Source: Mycolicibacterium porcinum (lineage in GTDB: Bacteria; Actinomycetota; Actinomycetes; Mycobacteriales; Mycobacteriaceae). From it: a stretch of 64,000 bases of DNA. The position numbers were made by a program, and so were the translations under genes. The stretch covers positions 477,569 to 541,568 of the forward strand of contig MVIG01000003.1 in NCBI GenBank assembly GCA_002086835.1, written 5' to 3'. Below, piece after piece: positions 51,069 to 59,396 of the stretch; within the stretch, counting starts at the first letter, position 1, and each line of letters starts with the position of its first letter. The notes beneath the pieces were generated by a model, which had not been told where the DNA came from, did no database searches, and saw only the letters and a program-made list of their open reading frames with translations.

Positions 51069-51902
51069 CTAGCGTTGAGTACTTCCGGCGTCCACCGGGA
51101 GAGTGATGGCAGTGATGTAGCGCGCTTCGTCGGAGGCCAGAAAGAGACTCGCGTTCGCGACGTCGACAGGGTGCACCCACGGGATGGCCAACATATTCAT
51201 CGGGGTCGCGGCCGCTGCGAATTCGTCACGGGTCACCGGGCGGTCCAAGTCGGGCCGAAAGCCGCTCCGGACGGAATCGTTCTGGATCAACGGTGTGTCG
51301 ACATTGGTCGGGTGGACACAGTTGACCCTGACGTTGTGCGGTGCCAGATCGTGGGCCAGGCTACGCATCAGTCCGACGACGCCGTGCTTTGCAGCGGTGT
51401 AATGCGCAACGCCGACGAGCCCCCGAAGGCCCGCAATCGAACTGATCAACACCACCGAGCCCGCGCCGCGGTTGATCAGATGAGGCACCGCGGCCGTACA
51501 GGTATTCCACACACCGGTGAGATTGACGTCGACCATGGTGCGCCAGGATGCATCAGCCAGTTCAACGGCCGCGCCCCGCGAGGTGATTCCGGCGGTGGCA
51601 CAGACGATGTCGAGGGCGCCGAACTGCTCCACTCCCCGGTCGACCGCTACCCGGAGTGCGTCGGCGTCACGAACGTCGACGATGTCGGTGACGATCCGCC
51701 CGCCGGCCTGCTCGACGAGATGCGCGGTTTCGGCCAGATCGTCCGGTGTGCTGTGTGGCACGTTCACGGACTCGATGGGCCCGCAGACATCGATGGCGAT
51801 GATGTCCGCGCCTTCCTGTGCGAAGCGCAGTGCCTGCGCACGACCGATACCGCGGGCCGCACCGGTGATCAGTGCCGTCTTGCTCGTCAGCCGACCGGTC
51901 AT
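51069..51902 (-). CDS. SDR oxidoreductase, mycofactocin-associated type (1)
   Basis: 277 aa from ATG 51902. TGAARGIGRAQALRFAQEGADIIAIDVCG near 11-39 is the hallmark start of mycofactocin-coupled SDRs, which hold NAD(H) tightly and pass electrons to mycofactocin. ATAGITSRG near 96, ISSIAG near 146 and YTAAK near 159-163. The HPTNVDTPLIQND segment near 192-204 and VHPVDVANASLFLASDEARYITAITLPVDAG at the C-terminus fit the same group. Closely related to the next gene. Confidence 0.84.
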   Translation of the reverse strand: MTGRLTSKTALITGAARGIGRAQALRFAQEGADIIAIDVCGPIESVNVPHSTPDDLAETAHLVEQAGGRIVTDIVDVRDADALRVAVDRGVEQFGALDIVCATAGITSRGAAVELADASWRTMVDVNLTGVWNTCTAAVPHLINRGAGSVVLISSIAGLRGLVGVAHYTAAKHGVVGLMRSLAHDLAPHNVRVNCVHPTNVDTPLIQNDSVRSGFRPDLDRPVTRDEFAAAATPMNMLAIPWVHPVDVANASLFLASDEARYITAITLPVDAGSTQR

Positions 51903-52702
51903 GTCGTCTTCTGAGTCAGGCCGGCATCGACCACGAGCTGTGTGCCGGTGATGTAGCGGGCCTGGTCGGAGGCCAGGAAGAGGACGGCGTTGGCCACGTC
52001 GACGGGTTCGACCCACGGCACCGGAAGCAGGTTGCGGGCGGTGAGGACCTCGATCGCGTCGGCCTCGGTGGGGTCGGTCAGGTCGGGTCGCAGCCGTTGG
52101 TAGGTTTCGGGATTGCGCACCATCGGTGTGGCGACGGCCCCCGGGTGCACAGTGTTGACCCGGATACGTTGTGGTCCCAGCTCGTTGGCCAGCGTGCGGG
52201 CCAGGCCCACCACCGCGTGCTTACTGGCGGTGTAGGCCGCCGTGCCGGCGGTGCCGCGTAAACCGTTGGTGGAGCTGATGATCACCACCGACCCTCCGTC
52301 GGCGCCAATGTGGGGAACGCCCGCGGTGACGGTGTGCCAAACCCCGGTCAGGTTGATGTCCAGAGTGCGTTGCCACTCTTGGCTGGTGATCTCCCACGCC
52401 GGCCTGTTCGGCGTGTGGATACCAGCATTGGCAACGATGACATCGAGACGGCCGAACGCCCGGACCCCTGCGTCCACCGCAGCCGTGACATCGGCGAGGC
52501 TGCTGACATCCGCCAACCCGGTGACACCGTGTCTGCCCCGCTGCCGCACCCGCTCGGCCGTCTCGCGGAGGCCGGCCGCCGCCTCCGGGCGGTCGAGCAT
52601 GATCACGTCAGCTCCGGCGGCGGCGAAACGCTCGCAATGCGCGCGCCCCGTACCACCGCCCGCGCCGGTGACCAGGACGACCTTGTCCGCCAGGCCTGTC
52701 AC
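51899..52702 (-). CDS. SDR oxidoreductase, mycofactocin-associated type (2)
   Basis: 267 aa from GTG 52702 (GTGA overlap with the monooxygenase stop). TGAGGGTGRAHCERFAAAGADVIMLDRPE near 11-39, ANAGIHTPNR near 90-99, SSTNGLRG near 138-145, YTASK near 151-155 and the C-terminus VEPVDVANAVLFLASDQARYITGTQLVVDAG. The last 60 residues are nearly collinear with its neighbour, so the pair arose by duplication. Possible dehydrogenation of steroid or terpenoid hydroxyls. Confidence 0.83.
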   Translation of the reverse strand: MTGLADKVVLVTGAGGGTGRAHCERFAAAGADVIMLDRPEAAAGLRETAERVRQRGRHGVTGLADVSSLADVTAAVDAGVRAFGRLDVIVANAGIHTPNRPAWEITSQEWQRTLDINLTGVWHTVTAGVPHIGADGGSVVIISSTNGLRGTAGTAAYTASKHAVVGLARTLANELGPQRIRVNTVHPGAVATPMVRNPETYQRLRPDLTDPTEADAIEVLTARNLLPVPWVEPVDVANAVLFLASDQARYITGTQLVVDAGLTQKTT

Positions 52703-54315
52703 TGCGGCGCCTTCAGCAGATCGAATCCCTTGTACCCGGCTGCCGCAGCCTCGTTGCAGATGTCGAGGTATACCCCGAAGCCGCCGATGAAGAGCATGAA
52801 CATCCGAGGTTTCCCGGGCACGTTGGCGCCCATGTACCACGAGTTGGCTCTGGTGAACAACGTCGCTTCGGCGCGCTGGGCGCACTCGGCGATCCAGCTG
52901 TCGACGGCCTCGGGGGTGGGCTCGATCGCGGCACAGCCATGACGGTCCAGATAGCCGATGGCATCGGCGATCCAGTTCACATGCGCTTCGGCGTGCAACA
53001 CCATGTTCGCCAACACCGCCGGCGCCCCTGGACCCGACACCAGAAACAGGTTGGGGAAGCCGTCGGTGCCCAACCCGAGATAGGTGCGCGGCCCGTGCGC
53101 CCAGTCCTCGACCAGCTTCTCGCCACCGCGGCCCACGATGTCGATCTTGGCCAGCGTGCCGGTCATCGCGTCGAACCCGGTGGCCAGTACCAGCGCATCG
53201 ATGTCGTAATGCGCGTCGGAGGTGTTGATCCCCGTGTGGTCGATCGACTCGATCGGCGTCTTGCGGACGCTCACCAGCGTGACACTGGGGCGGTTGAACG
53301 TCTGAAAGTAGTTGGTGTCGGTGCAGATACGCTTCGTACCGATCGGGTGATCGCCGGGTATCAGCAACTCGGCGACGTCCGGATCGTCGATCACGGCGCG
53401 GATCTTGTTCTCGTAGAACTTGCGGGCCTCGTCATTGGCCTCCAGGGAGATCATCTGGTCGCTGAAGGTCTTGGAGAACAGCACTCCGCCCATTTCCCAA
53501 CGCTTTTCGAATGCCTGGTACCGCTCCTCGGGAGTGGCGTCCATGGTCAGCTTGGGGTGCGGTACGTGCGGCGAACCGCCACCGCTTCGCCACGACATCC
53601 GGCGGCGCTCGGCGTAGGTGGCCTTGATCTCCGCGATCTCCTCGCCGGACAGCGGCCGGTTACCTGCCGGGACGCTGTAATTGGGCGTCCGCTGGAACAC
53701 GTAGAGCTGTTCGGCCTGTTCCGCGATGATCGGAATGGACTGTATTCCTGACGATCCGGTGCCGATCACGGCGACGCGCTTTCCGGTGAAGTCCACTTCC
53801 TCATGCGGCCAGTGGGCAGTGTGGTAGACCGCCCCGCCGAAAGTTTCGAGACCCCGAATGTCGGGGGTCATCGCCGCCGACAGTGGTCCGGTGGCCATCA
53901 CCACGAACCTCGCGTCGACGGTCTCGCCTGTGTCGGTGGTGATGCTCCAGCGCAGCCGCTGCTCGTCGAGAACCGCGGCGGTGACCCTGGTCTCGAAGGT
54001 GATGTCCCGGCGCAAGTCGAGCTTGTCGGCGACCCAGTTGATGTAGCGGAGAATCTCAGCCTGGGTGGCGTACTTCTCGGTCCACGTCCACTCTTGCTGG
54101 AGCTCATCGGAGAACGAGTAGCAGTAGTCGACGCTCTCGACGTCACAACGCGCACCGGGGTACCGGTTGAAATACCAGGTGCCGCCGACTTCAGGAGCAG
54201 CCTCGAAGACCCGCACCGACATTCCCTGCGACCGGAACTTGTGCAGCGCGTACAGGCCACCGAAGCCCGCGCCCACCACGATGACATCCACAACGCTCTT
54301 CGATCGACTGGTCAC
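52699..54315 (-). CDS. Baeyer-Villiger flavin monooxygenase
   Basis: 538 aa from GTG 54315, the usual class B BVMO length; upstream codons are not coding-like. FAD motif VVGAGFGGLYALHKF near 12-26, BVMO fingerprint FGGAVYHTAHWP near 160-171, NADPH motif VIGTGSSGIQSIP near 181-193, and ATGFDAMTG near 382-390. It inserts oxygen next to a ketone, giving an ester or lactone. In steroid pathways BVMOs attack C17 or side-chain ketones; the target here is unknown. First gene of the minus-strand operon 47293-54315. Confidence 0.92.
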   Translation of the reverse strand: MTSRSKSVVDVIVVGAGFGGLYALHKFRSQGMSVRVFEAAPEVGGTWYFNRYPGARCDVESVDYCYSFSDELQQEWTWTEKYATQAEILRYINWVADKLDLRRDITFETRVTAAVLDEQRLRWSITTDTGETVDARFVVMATGPLSAAMTPDIRGLETFGGAVYHTAHWPHEEVDFTGKRVAVIGTGSSGIQSIPIIAEQAEQLYVFQRTPNYSVPAGNRPLSGEEIAEIKATYAERRRMSWRSGGGSPHVPHPKLTMDATPEERYQAFEKRWEMGGVLFSKTFSDQMISLEANDEARKFYENKIRAVIDDPDVAELLIPGDHPIGTKRICTDTNYFQTFNRPSVTLVSVRKTPIESIDHTGINTSDAHYDIDALVLATGFDAMTGTLAKIDIVGRGGEKLVEDWAHGPRTYLGLGTDGFPNLFLVSGPGAPAVLANMVLHAEAHVNWIADAIGYLDRHGCAAIEPTPEAVDSWIAECAQRAEATLFTRANSWYMGANVPGKPRMFMLFIGGFGVYLDICNEAAAAGYKGFDLLKAPQ

Positions 54316-54328
54316 CCGGCGTACGGTA

Positions 54329-54343
54329 GGCGGGAGTCCCGCC
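54329..54343. promoter_or_regulatory. Perfect 6+3+6 palindrome between divergent BVMO and KshB-like genes
   Basis: GGCGGG (54329-54334), AGT, CCCGCC (54338-54343), starting 13 bp upstream of the BVMO start. The 132-bp divergent interval 54316-54447 must hold both promoters. A repeat-like ACCGGA occurs twice near 54371 and 54396. Regulator unknown. Confidence 0.45.
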
Positions 54344-54447
54344 CCTGACCTCTGGAGTTCCCGGTCACCGGACGCACGGACCCGACGTCCCGACCACCGG
54401 AACCGACGGGTTGGCGCCATCGTGCCCGTCGGCCACAATCTCGGCCC

Positions 54448-55539
54448 ATGACCGACGTGGAATGCACAACCGACACAGTCGGTGCCGGCGCCCAGGCCAG
54501 CCGCGGCGTCGCGCTGACCGTGGCCGACGTCATCGACGAAAGCCACGACGCCCGTTCGCTGGTCTTCACGATCCCCGAGGACCAGCGTGAGCGGTTCTCC
54601 TATCTGCCCGGGCAGTTCGTGACACTGCGGGTACCCAGCGAGCTGACCGGTTCGGTGGCCCGGTGCTATTCACTGGCAAGCTCACCGCACACCGACCCGG
54701 CGCCGAAGGTGACCATCAAGCGCACCGCCGATGGGTATGGCTCGAATTGGTTGTGTGACAACGTCACTGTCGGTGACACGATCGAAGTCCTGCCCCCATC
54801 GGGTGTGTTCACACCGGCCACCCTCGACGCCGATTTCCTGTTGTGGGCGGCGGGAAGCGGCATCACACCGGTGATGTCGATCCTGAAATCGGTGCTGTCG
54901 GCAGGGACCGGACGGGTGATCCTGTGCTACGCCAATCGCGACGAACGCTCGGTGATCTTCGCCGGCGAACTTCGCGAACTCGCCGCACGCTATGCGGGCC
55001 GCCTGACGGTACTGCACTGGCTGGAATCGATCCAGGGCCTGCCCACCCGGGCCCAGCTGAGCGGGTTCACGCGGACCGTGTTCGCCGGGTCGGCGGGTTT
55101 CGAGTCGTTCGTCTGTGGTCCCGCACAGTTCATGGCGGTGATCAAGGAGACGCTGACCGAGGCCGGGGTGCCGCGAGAGCGGGTTCACCTCGAAGTATTC
55201 CAATCGCTGTCCGGCGATCCGTTTGCCAGTGACATCCCCTCGGCCGCAACCGATTCCGACGACAGTGACGCCGTCGCGCTCCAGGTCGACCTGGACGGAA
55301 ATAGTCACCACCTTCGGTGGCCCCGGCGCGCGACGCTGGTCGACGCCTTGATCAGCTCCGGCGTCGACGTGCCCTACTCCTGCAGAGAAGGTCAGTGCGG
55401 ATCCTGCGCGGCCACAGTGGTGCGCGGCGACGTGGACATGGCCAGTTGCGACATCCTGGAGCCCGAGGACCTCGCCGACGGGGTCATCCTCGGCTGCCAG
55501 GCCCGGCCCATATCGGACGACATCCACATCGAGTTCTGA
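54448..55539 (+). CDS. KshB-like ferredoxin-NAD(P)H reductase (3-ketosteroid 9-alpha-hydroxylase reductase family)
   Basis: 363 aa, near the 358 aa of M. tuberculosis KshB. FAD-binding RCYSLASSPH near 71-80, TIKRTADGYGSNWL near 89-102, NAD(P) motif AAGSGITPVMSILKSVL near 132-148 and VCGPAQFM near 224-231. The C-terminal plant-type 2Fe-2S domain has Cys spacing CREGQCGSC near 308-316 plus a final Cys near 347. It normally feeds the Rieske oxygenase KshA; no KshA or other Rieske oxygenase is in the window, so it must serve a partner encoded elsewhere. Confidence 0.85.
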   Translation: MTDVECTTDTVGAGAQASRGVALTVADVIDESHDARSLVFTIPEDQRERFSYLPGQFVTLRVPSELTGSVARCYSLASSPHTDPAPKVTIKRTADGYGSNWLCDNVTVGDTIEVLPPSGVFTPATLDADFLLWAAGSGITPVMSILKSVLSAGTGRVILCYANRDERSVIFAGELRELAARYAGRLTVLHWLESIQGLPTRAQLSGFTRTVFAGSAGFESFVCGPAQFMAVIKETLTEAGVPRERVHLEVFQSLSGDPFASDIPSAATDSDDSDAVALQVDLDGNSHHLRWPRRATLVDALISSGVDVPYSCREGQCGSCAATVVRGDVDMASCDILEPEDLADGVILGCQARPISDDIHIEF

Positions 55540-55640
55540 GCCAGGGTGCTCAGGAGATTTCCGCTGACCGGGATTTGTCTCCGCCCGGAACCGCGACGCG
55601 GTACATCATCAGTAACAGCCCTCGACGATAGGACCAGACA

Positions 55641-56822
55641 ATGACTGAGCGGGTAATCGACCGGGTGCGCGACATCGCCGAACAGCTGCGCAACCAGGGT
55701 GCCGAAGCCGAGAAGATCGGCAAGCTCACCGACGAGACAGTCAAGATGATGAAGTCGGCGGGCAACATCCGCCTGCTGCAACCGAAGGCGCACGGCGGCT
55801 TGGAGGTCCATCCGCGCGAGTTCGCCGAGACCGTCATGGCCACTGCGGCACTCGACCCCTCGGCCGGATGGATCAACGGCGTCGTGGGCGTGCACCCCTA
55901 CCAGCTCGCCTACGCGGATCCCAGGGTCGCGGCCGAGATCTGGGCCGACGATGTGGATACCTGGGTCGCTTCTCCCTACGCTCCGCAAGGTGTTGCCAAG
56001 CCGGTCGACGGCGGCTACATCTTCAACGGCCGCTGGCAGTTCAGCTCCGGCACCGATCACTGCGACTGGATCTTCCTGGGTGCGATGCTCGGCGACGCCG
56101 ACGGTAAACTACTGATGCCACCGCAAATGCTGCACATGATCCTGCCGCGCAAGGACTACGAGATCGTCGAGGACTCGTGGAACGTGGTGGGGCTGCGCGG
56201 AACCGGGTCCAAGGACGTCATCGTCAAGGATGCGTTCGTACCGTCCTATCGGACCATGGACGCGACGAAGGTGATGGACGGCACGGCGCAACGCGAAGCC
56301 GGGATGACCGACACCCTGTACCTGATGCCGTGGTCGACGATGTTCCCGCTCGGCATCAGCGCGGCCACCATCGGCATCGCCGAGGGCGCGCTGGCGGCCG
56401 CGCTCGACTACCAGCGTGAGCGGGTGAATTCCAGCGGTGTGGCGATCAAGGACGATCCGTATGTGATGTACGCGATCGGAGAGGCCGCCGCGGATATCAA
56501 CGCCGCCCGGCAGGAGTTGTTGGCCAACGCCGACCGCATCTACGACATCGTCGACTCGGGCAAGGAGGTGTCTTTCGAGGATCGCGCTGCCGGGCGACGG
56601 ACCCAGGTGCGTGCGGTCTGGCGCGCGGTGTCAGCAGTCGACGAGATCTTCGCCCGCTGCGGCGGCAATGCCGCCCGGATGGACAAACCGCTGCAACGGT
56701 ATTGGCGCGATGTGCACGTCGGCCAGGCACACGCGATCCACGTTCCTGGCACGGTCTATCACGCTTCGGCGCTGAGCTCGTTGGGTGTGGACCCGCAGGG
56801 TCCGCTGCGGGCGATGATCTGA
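55641..56822 (+). CDS. HsaA-like flavin-dependent hydroxylase (3-HSA monooxygenase oxygenase component)
   Basis: 393 aa (M. tuberculosis HsaA is 394). It belongs to the acyl-CoA-dehydrogenase-fold monooxygenases: LRLLQPKAHGG-type start (IRLLQPKAHGGLEVHPREF near 46-64), GRWQFSSGTDHCDWIFLGA near 131-149, GTGSKDVIVKDAFVPSYRT near 190-208, and a C-terminus RYWRDVHVGQAHAIH. It hydroxylates 3-HSA to the catechol 3,4-DHSA using reduced flavin. The reductase partner HsaB is not in the window. It lies 14 bp before the HsaC-like gene in the same operon. Confidence 0.87.
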   Translation: MTERVIDRVRDIAEQLRNQGAEAEKIGKLTDETVKMMKSAGNIRLLQPKAHGGLEVHPREFAETVMATAALDPSAGWINGVVGVHPYQLAYADPRVAAEIWADDVDTWVASPYAPQGVAKPVDGGYIFNGRWQFSSGTDHCDWIFLGAMLGDADGKLLMPPQMLHMILPRKDYEIVEDSWNVVGLRGTGSKDVIVKDAFVPSYRTMDATKVMDGTAQREAGMTDTLYLMPWSTMFPLGISAATIGIAEGALAAALDYQRERVNSSGVAIKDDPYVMYAIGEAAADINAARQELLANADRIYDIVDSGKEVSFEDRAAGRRTQVRAVWRAVSAVDEIFARCGGNAARMDKPLQRYWRDVHVGQAHAIHVPGTVYHASALSSLGVDPQGPLRAMI

Positions 56823-56835
56823 GAGGACACTTCAG

Positions 56836-57744
56836 ATGGGACTGATCAAGAGCCTCGGCTACGTCACCGTTGCCGCCTCCGACATCGAACGCTGGCGGCA
56901 CTTCGCGTTCGATGTGCTGGGCTTCGCCAAAGGCAACGGGCCCGACGAGTCGGCACTGTATCTGCGGATGGACGAGCGCGCCGCCCGCATCATCGTCGTG
57001 CCCGGCGACGTCGACAAGATCATGACCGTCGGCTGGGAGGTACGCGACCACGCCGACCTTGAACAGGTCAAAGCCGCACTCGATGCCGCTGGGGTGCCGT
57101 TCAAGCAGCTGTCGCTCGACGAGGCCGACGCGCGACGGGTCGAGGAGGTCATCGCGTTCGAGGATCCGGCGGGCACCGCCCTGGAGGTGTTCCACGGCGC
57201 GGTCCTCGATCACTCCCCCGTCGTCACACCCCACGGTGCGAAGTTCGTGACCGGCGAGCAGGGCCTGGGCCACGTCGTACTACCTGCGCTCGACGTGAAC
57301 GGGCTCTTCCAGTTCTACACCGAGGTACTGGGTTTCAAGTCGCGCGGCGCTTTCCGCGTCCCGGTGCCGCCGGAGTTCGGGCCCGTCCGGGTGCGATTCA
57401 TGGGAGTCAACCAGCGTCACCACAGCCTCGCGATCTGTCCGGCACAGAATCTCCGCGACCCGGGGCTGATCCACCTCATGGTCGAGGTGGACACCCTCGA
57501 TGCCGTCGGCCAGGCCCTGGACCGCGTCAACGCCGAGGGGTTCCAGCTGTCATCCACGCTGGGCCGCCACACCAACGACAAGATGGTGTCGTTCTACGTG
57601 CGTGCTCCAGGCGACTGGGATATCGAGTTCGGCACCGAGGGCATACGGGTCGACGAAACCTATTACACCGCTGAGGAAATCACCGCGGACAGCTACTGGG
57701 GTCATCAGTGGGTGTCAGACCTTCCGGCGGCGATGCGCCCGTGA
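56836..57744 (+). CDS. HsaC-like type I extradiol dioxygenase
   Basis: 302 aa with two VOC repeats, like BphC/HsaC (300 aa). Fe(II) ligands His146 (GLGHVVL), His213 (GLIHLMVEVD) and Glu264 (DWDIEFG) are all in place, as are second-shell His196 (QRHHSL), His245 and Tyr254 (SFYVRAPGDW). It cleaves a catechol meta to the hydroxyl groups; HsaC cleaves 3,4-DHSA. The stop overlaps the next gene as GTGA. Confidence 0.9.
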   Translation: MGLIKSLGYVTVAASDIERWRHFAFDVLGFAKGNGPDESALYLRMDERAARIIVVPGDVDKIMTVGWEVRDHADLEQVKAALDAAGVPFKQLSLDEADARRVEEVIAFEDPAGTALEVFHGAVLDHSPVVTPHGAKFVTGEQGLGHVVLPALDVNGLFQFYTEVLGFKSRGAFRVPVPPEFGPVRVRFMGVNQRHHSLAICPAQNLRDPGLIHLMVEVDTLDAVGQALDRVNAEGFQLSSTLGRHTNDKMVSFYVRAPGDWDIEFGTEGIRVDETYYTAEEITADSYWGHQWVSDLPAAMRP

Positions 57745-59207
57745 CGTTCACCGACGACATCCAGCCGATCCCTGTCGGCGCGATCACCGACTGGGCCGAT
57801 GAAGCCGACGTGGTGATCGCCGGCTACGGCGTTGCCGGCGCCGCCGCCGCGGTGGAGGCGACCCGCGCCGGCGCTGACGTCCTGGTACTGGAGCGCACCG
57901 GATCGTGGGGCGGCGCCGCCTCCATGGCGGGCGGGTTCATCTACCTCGGCGGTGGCACCGATCTCCAGAAAGCATGCGGCTTCGAGGACTCCGTCGACAA
58001 CATGGCGGCCTTCCTCAACGCGGCCATGGGTCCCGGCGCGGACGCCGCGCGGATCGCCGATTACTGCGAGGGAAGCGTCGCGCACTTCGACTGGCTGGTG
58101 GGCTGCGGCGTGCCGTTCAAGGCCGAATTCTTCGGCGAACCCGGCTGGGAGCCCATGGGTGACCAGGGCCTCATGTACAGCGGCGGGGAGAATTCGTACC
58201 CGTTCAACACCATTGCCACACCGGCACCGCGCGGGCACGTCCCGCAGATGCAGAACAAGAAGCAGGGCGAGTCCAGCGCGGGTTTCATGCTGATGAAGGG
58301 CCTCGTCGACACCGCGACGGCGGCCGGGGCACGTTCGCTCTATGACGTGCGCGTGCAGGCCCTGATCGTCGAATCCGACGGCCGCGTCGTCGGCATCCGG
58401 ACCCGGCGCTACGGCATCACGATGGACATCCGCGCCCGGCGTGGAGTTGTCCTGGCCACCGGCAGTTTCGCGTACAACGAAGCCATGGTGGCCCGGTACG
58501 CGCCCCGGATCGCCGGGCGGCCGGCCGCCTCGATCGAGCAGCACGATGGGCAGGCCATCCGGATGGCACAAGCACTCGGCGCGGACCTGGCCCACATGGA
58601 CGCCACCGAGGTGGCGTTGTTCATCGATCCCCAGCAGTTGGTGCGCGGCATTTTGGTGAACGAACGTGGGCAGCGCTATGTCGCCGAGGACACCTATCCC
58701 GGTCGCGCCGGCCAGTTGACGCTGTATCACCAGAACAACATCGCCTATCTGATCATCGACGGCGACGCCCAGGAGGAGGCGATGGCCTCACTCACTCCGC
58801 AGCTGATGATGCGGCCGCCGACCTGGGTGGCCGACACCGTGGCCGATCTGGAGGCTGAGATCGGGTTGCCACCGAACTCACTGCAAGCCACCGTCGATGC
58901 CTACAACGAGGGGGCGGCCCGCGGCGAGGACCCGCTGCTGCACAAGAAATCGCAGTGGCTCAAGCCCATCAAATCTCCGGTGGGCGCCATCGACCTCCGC
59001 GAGAGCACCGGCGGCTTCACCCTCGGTGGCCTGCACACGACTCTCGATGCCGAGGTGCTCCATGTCAGCGGCGAGCCCATCCCGGGCTTGTTCGCCGCCG
59101 GCCGCTGCACCGCGGGACTGGCGGCATGGGGCTATGCCAGTGGCGTATCCCTGGGCGACGGGAGTTTCTACGGACGCCGGGCCGGACGGGCCGCGTCCCA
59201 GGCATAG
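57741..59207 (+). CDS. KstD-family flavoprotein, probable 3-ketosteroid delta4-(5-alpha)-dehydrogenase
   Basis: 488 aa from GTG 57741; GTG 57708 would overlap hsaC by 37 bp. FAD-binding VVIAGYGVAGAAAAVEATRAGADVLVLER near 24-52 and the C-terminal GGLHTTLDAEVL...GLFAAGRCTAGLAAWGYASGVSLGDGSFYGRRAGR. Tyr319 (EDTYPG), Tyr465 and Ser467 (GYAS) fall within one position of the catalytic Tyr319, Tyr466 and Ser468 that I recall for the delta4-(5-alpha)-KSTD of Rhodococcus jostii. Classical delta1-KstD proteins are longer (about 510-565 aa) with a different Tyr-Gly end motif. It would convert 5-alpha-3-ketosteroids to delta4-3-ketosteroids. Confidence 0.82.
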   Translation: MTFTDDIQPIPVGAITDWADEADVVIAGYGVAGAAAAVEATRAGADVLVLERTGSWGGAASMAGGFIYLGGGTDLQKACGFEDSVDNMAAFLNAAMGPGADAARIADYCEGSVAHFDWLVGCGVPFKAEFFGEPGWEPMGDQGLMYSGGENSYPFNTIATPAPRGHVPQMQNKKQGESSAGFMLMKGLVDTATAAGARSLYDVRVQALIVESDGRVVGIRTRRYGITMDIRARRGVVLATGSFAYNEAMVARYAPRIAGRPAASIEQHDGQAIRMAQALGADLAHMDATEVALFIDPQQLVRGILVNERGQRYVAEDTYPGRAGQLTLYHQNNIAYLIIDGDAQEEAMASLTPQLMMRPPTWVADTVADLEAEIGLPPNSLQATVDAYNEGAARGEDPLLHKKSQWLKPIKSPVGAIDLRESTGGFTLGGLHTTLDAEVLHVSGEPIPGLFAAGRCTAGLAAWGYASGVSLGDGSFYGRRAGRAASQA

Positions 59208-59246
59208 CCGCTGATCACGCCCCATGCAGGCATCGTCAGATGCATC

Positions 59247-59273
59247 GACCCCCGCCGCTCTGCGGCGGGGGTC
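59247..59273. terminator. Intrinsic-type terminator after the dehydrogenase
   Basis: GACCCCCGCCGC (59247-59258), loop TCT, GCGGCGGGGGTC (59262-59273): a perfect 12-bp stem 40 bp after the stop of the KstD-like gene, with TCTGCAT but no T-run after it. It separates the HsaA/HsaC operon from the IclR gene. Confidence 0.8.
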
Positions 59274-59335
59274 TCTGCATGACCCCGATCGCATTCCGCT
59301 GTTCATGTGACAGCACCCACATCAATATGCTACAA

Positions 59336-59366
59336 ACAGGCATATGCCTAATAGTCATATGCCTGT
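59336..59366. promoter_or_regulatory. IclR operator candidate: 10-bp inverted repeat with nested palindrome
   Basis: ACAGGCATAT (59336-59345), 11-bp spacer, ATATGCCTGT (59357-59366), all 10 pairs perfect. Within it AGGCATATGCCT (59338-59349) is itself a perfect 12-bp palindrome, and CATATGCCT occurs as a direct repeat at 59341 and 59356. It lies 31 bp upstream of the IclR ATG at 59397. The arrangement fits IclR-family operators and autoregulation. Confidence 0.75.
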
Positions 59367-59396
59367 GGCACATGACTCCAGAGCGGGAGGTCCCTC

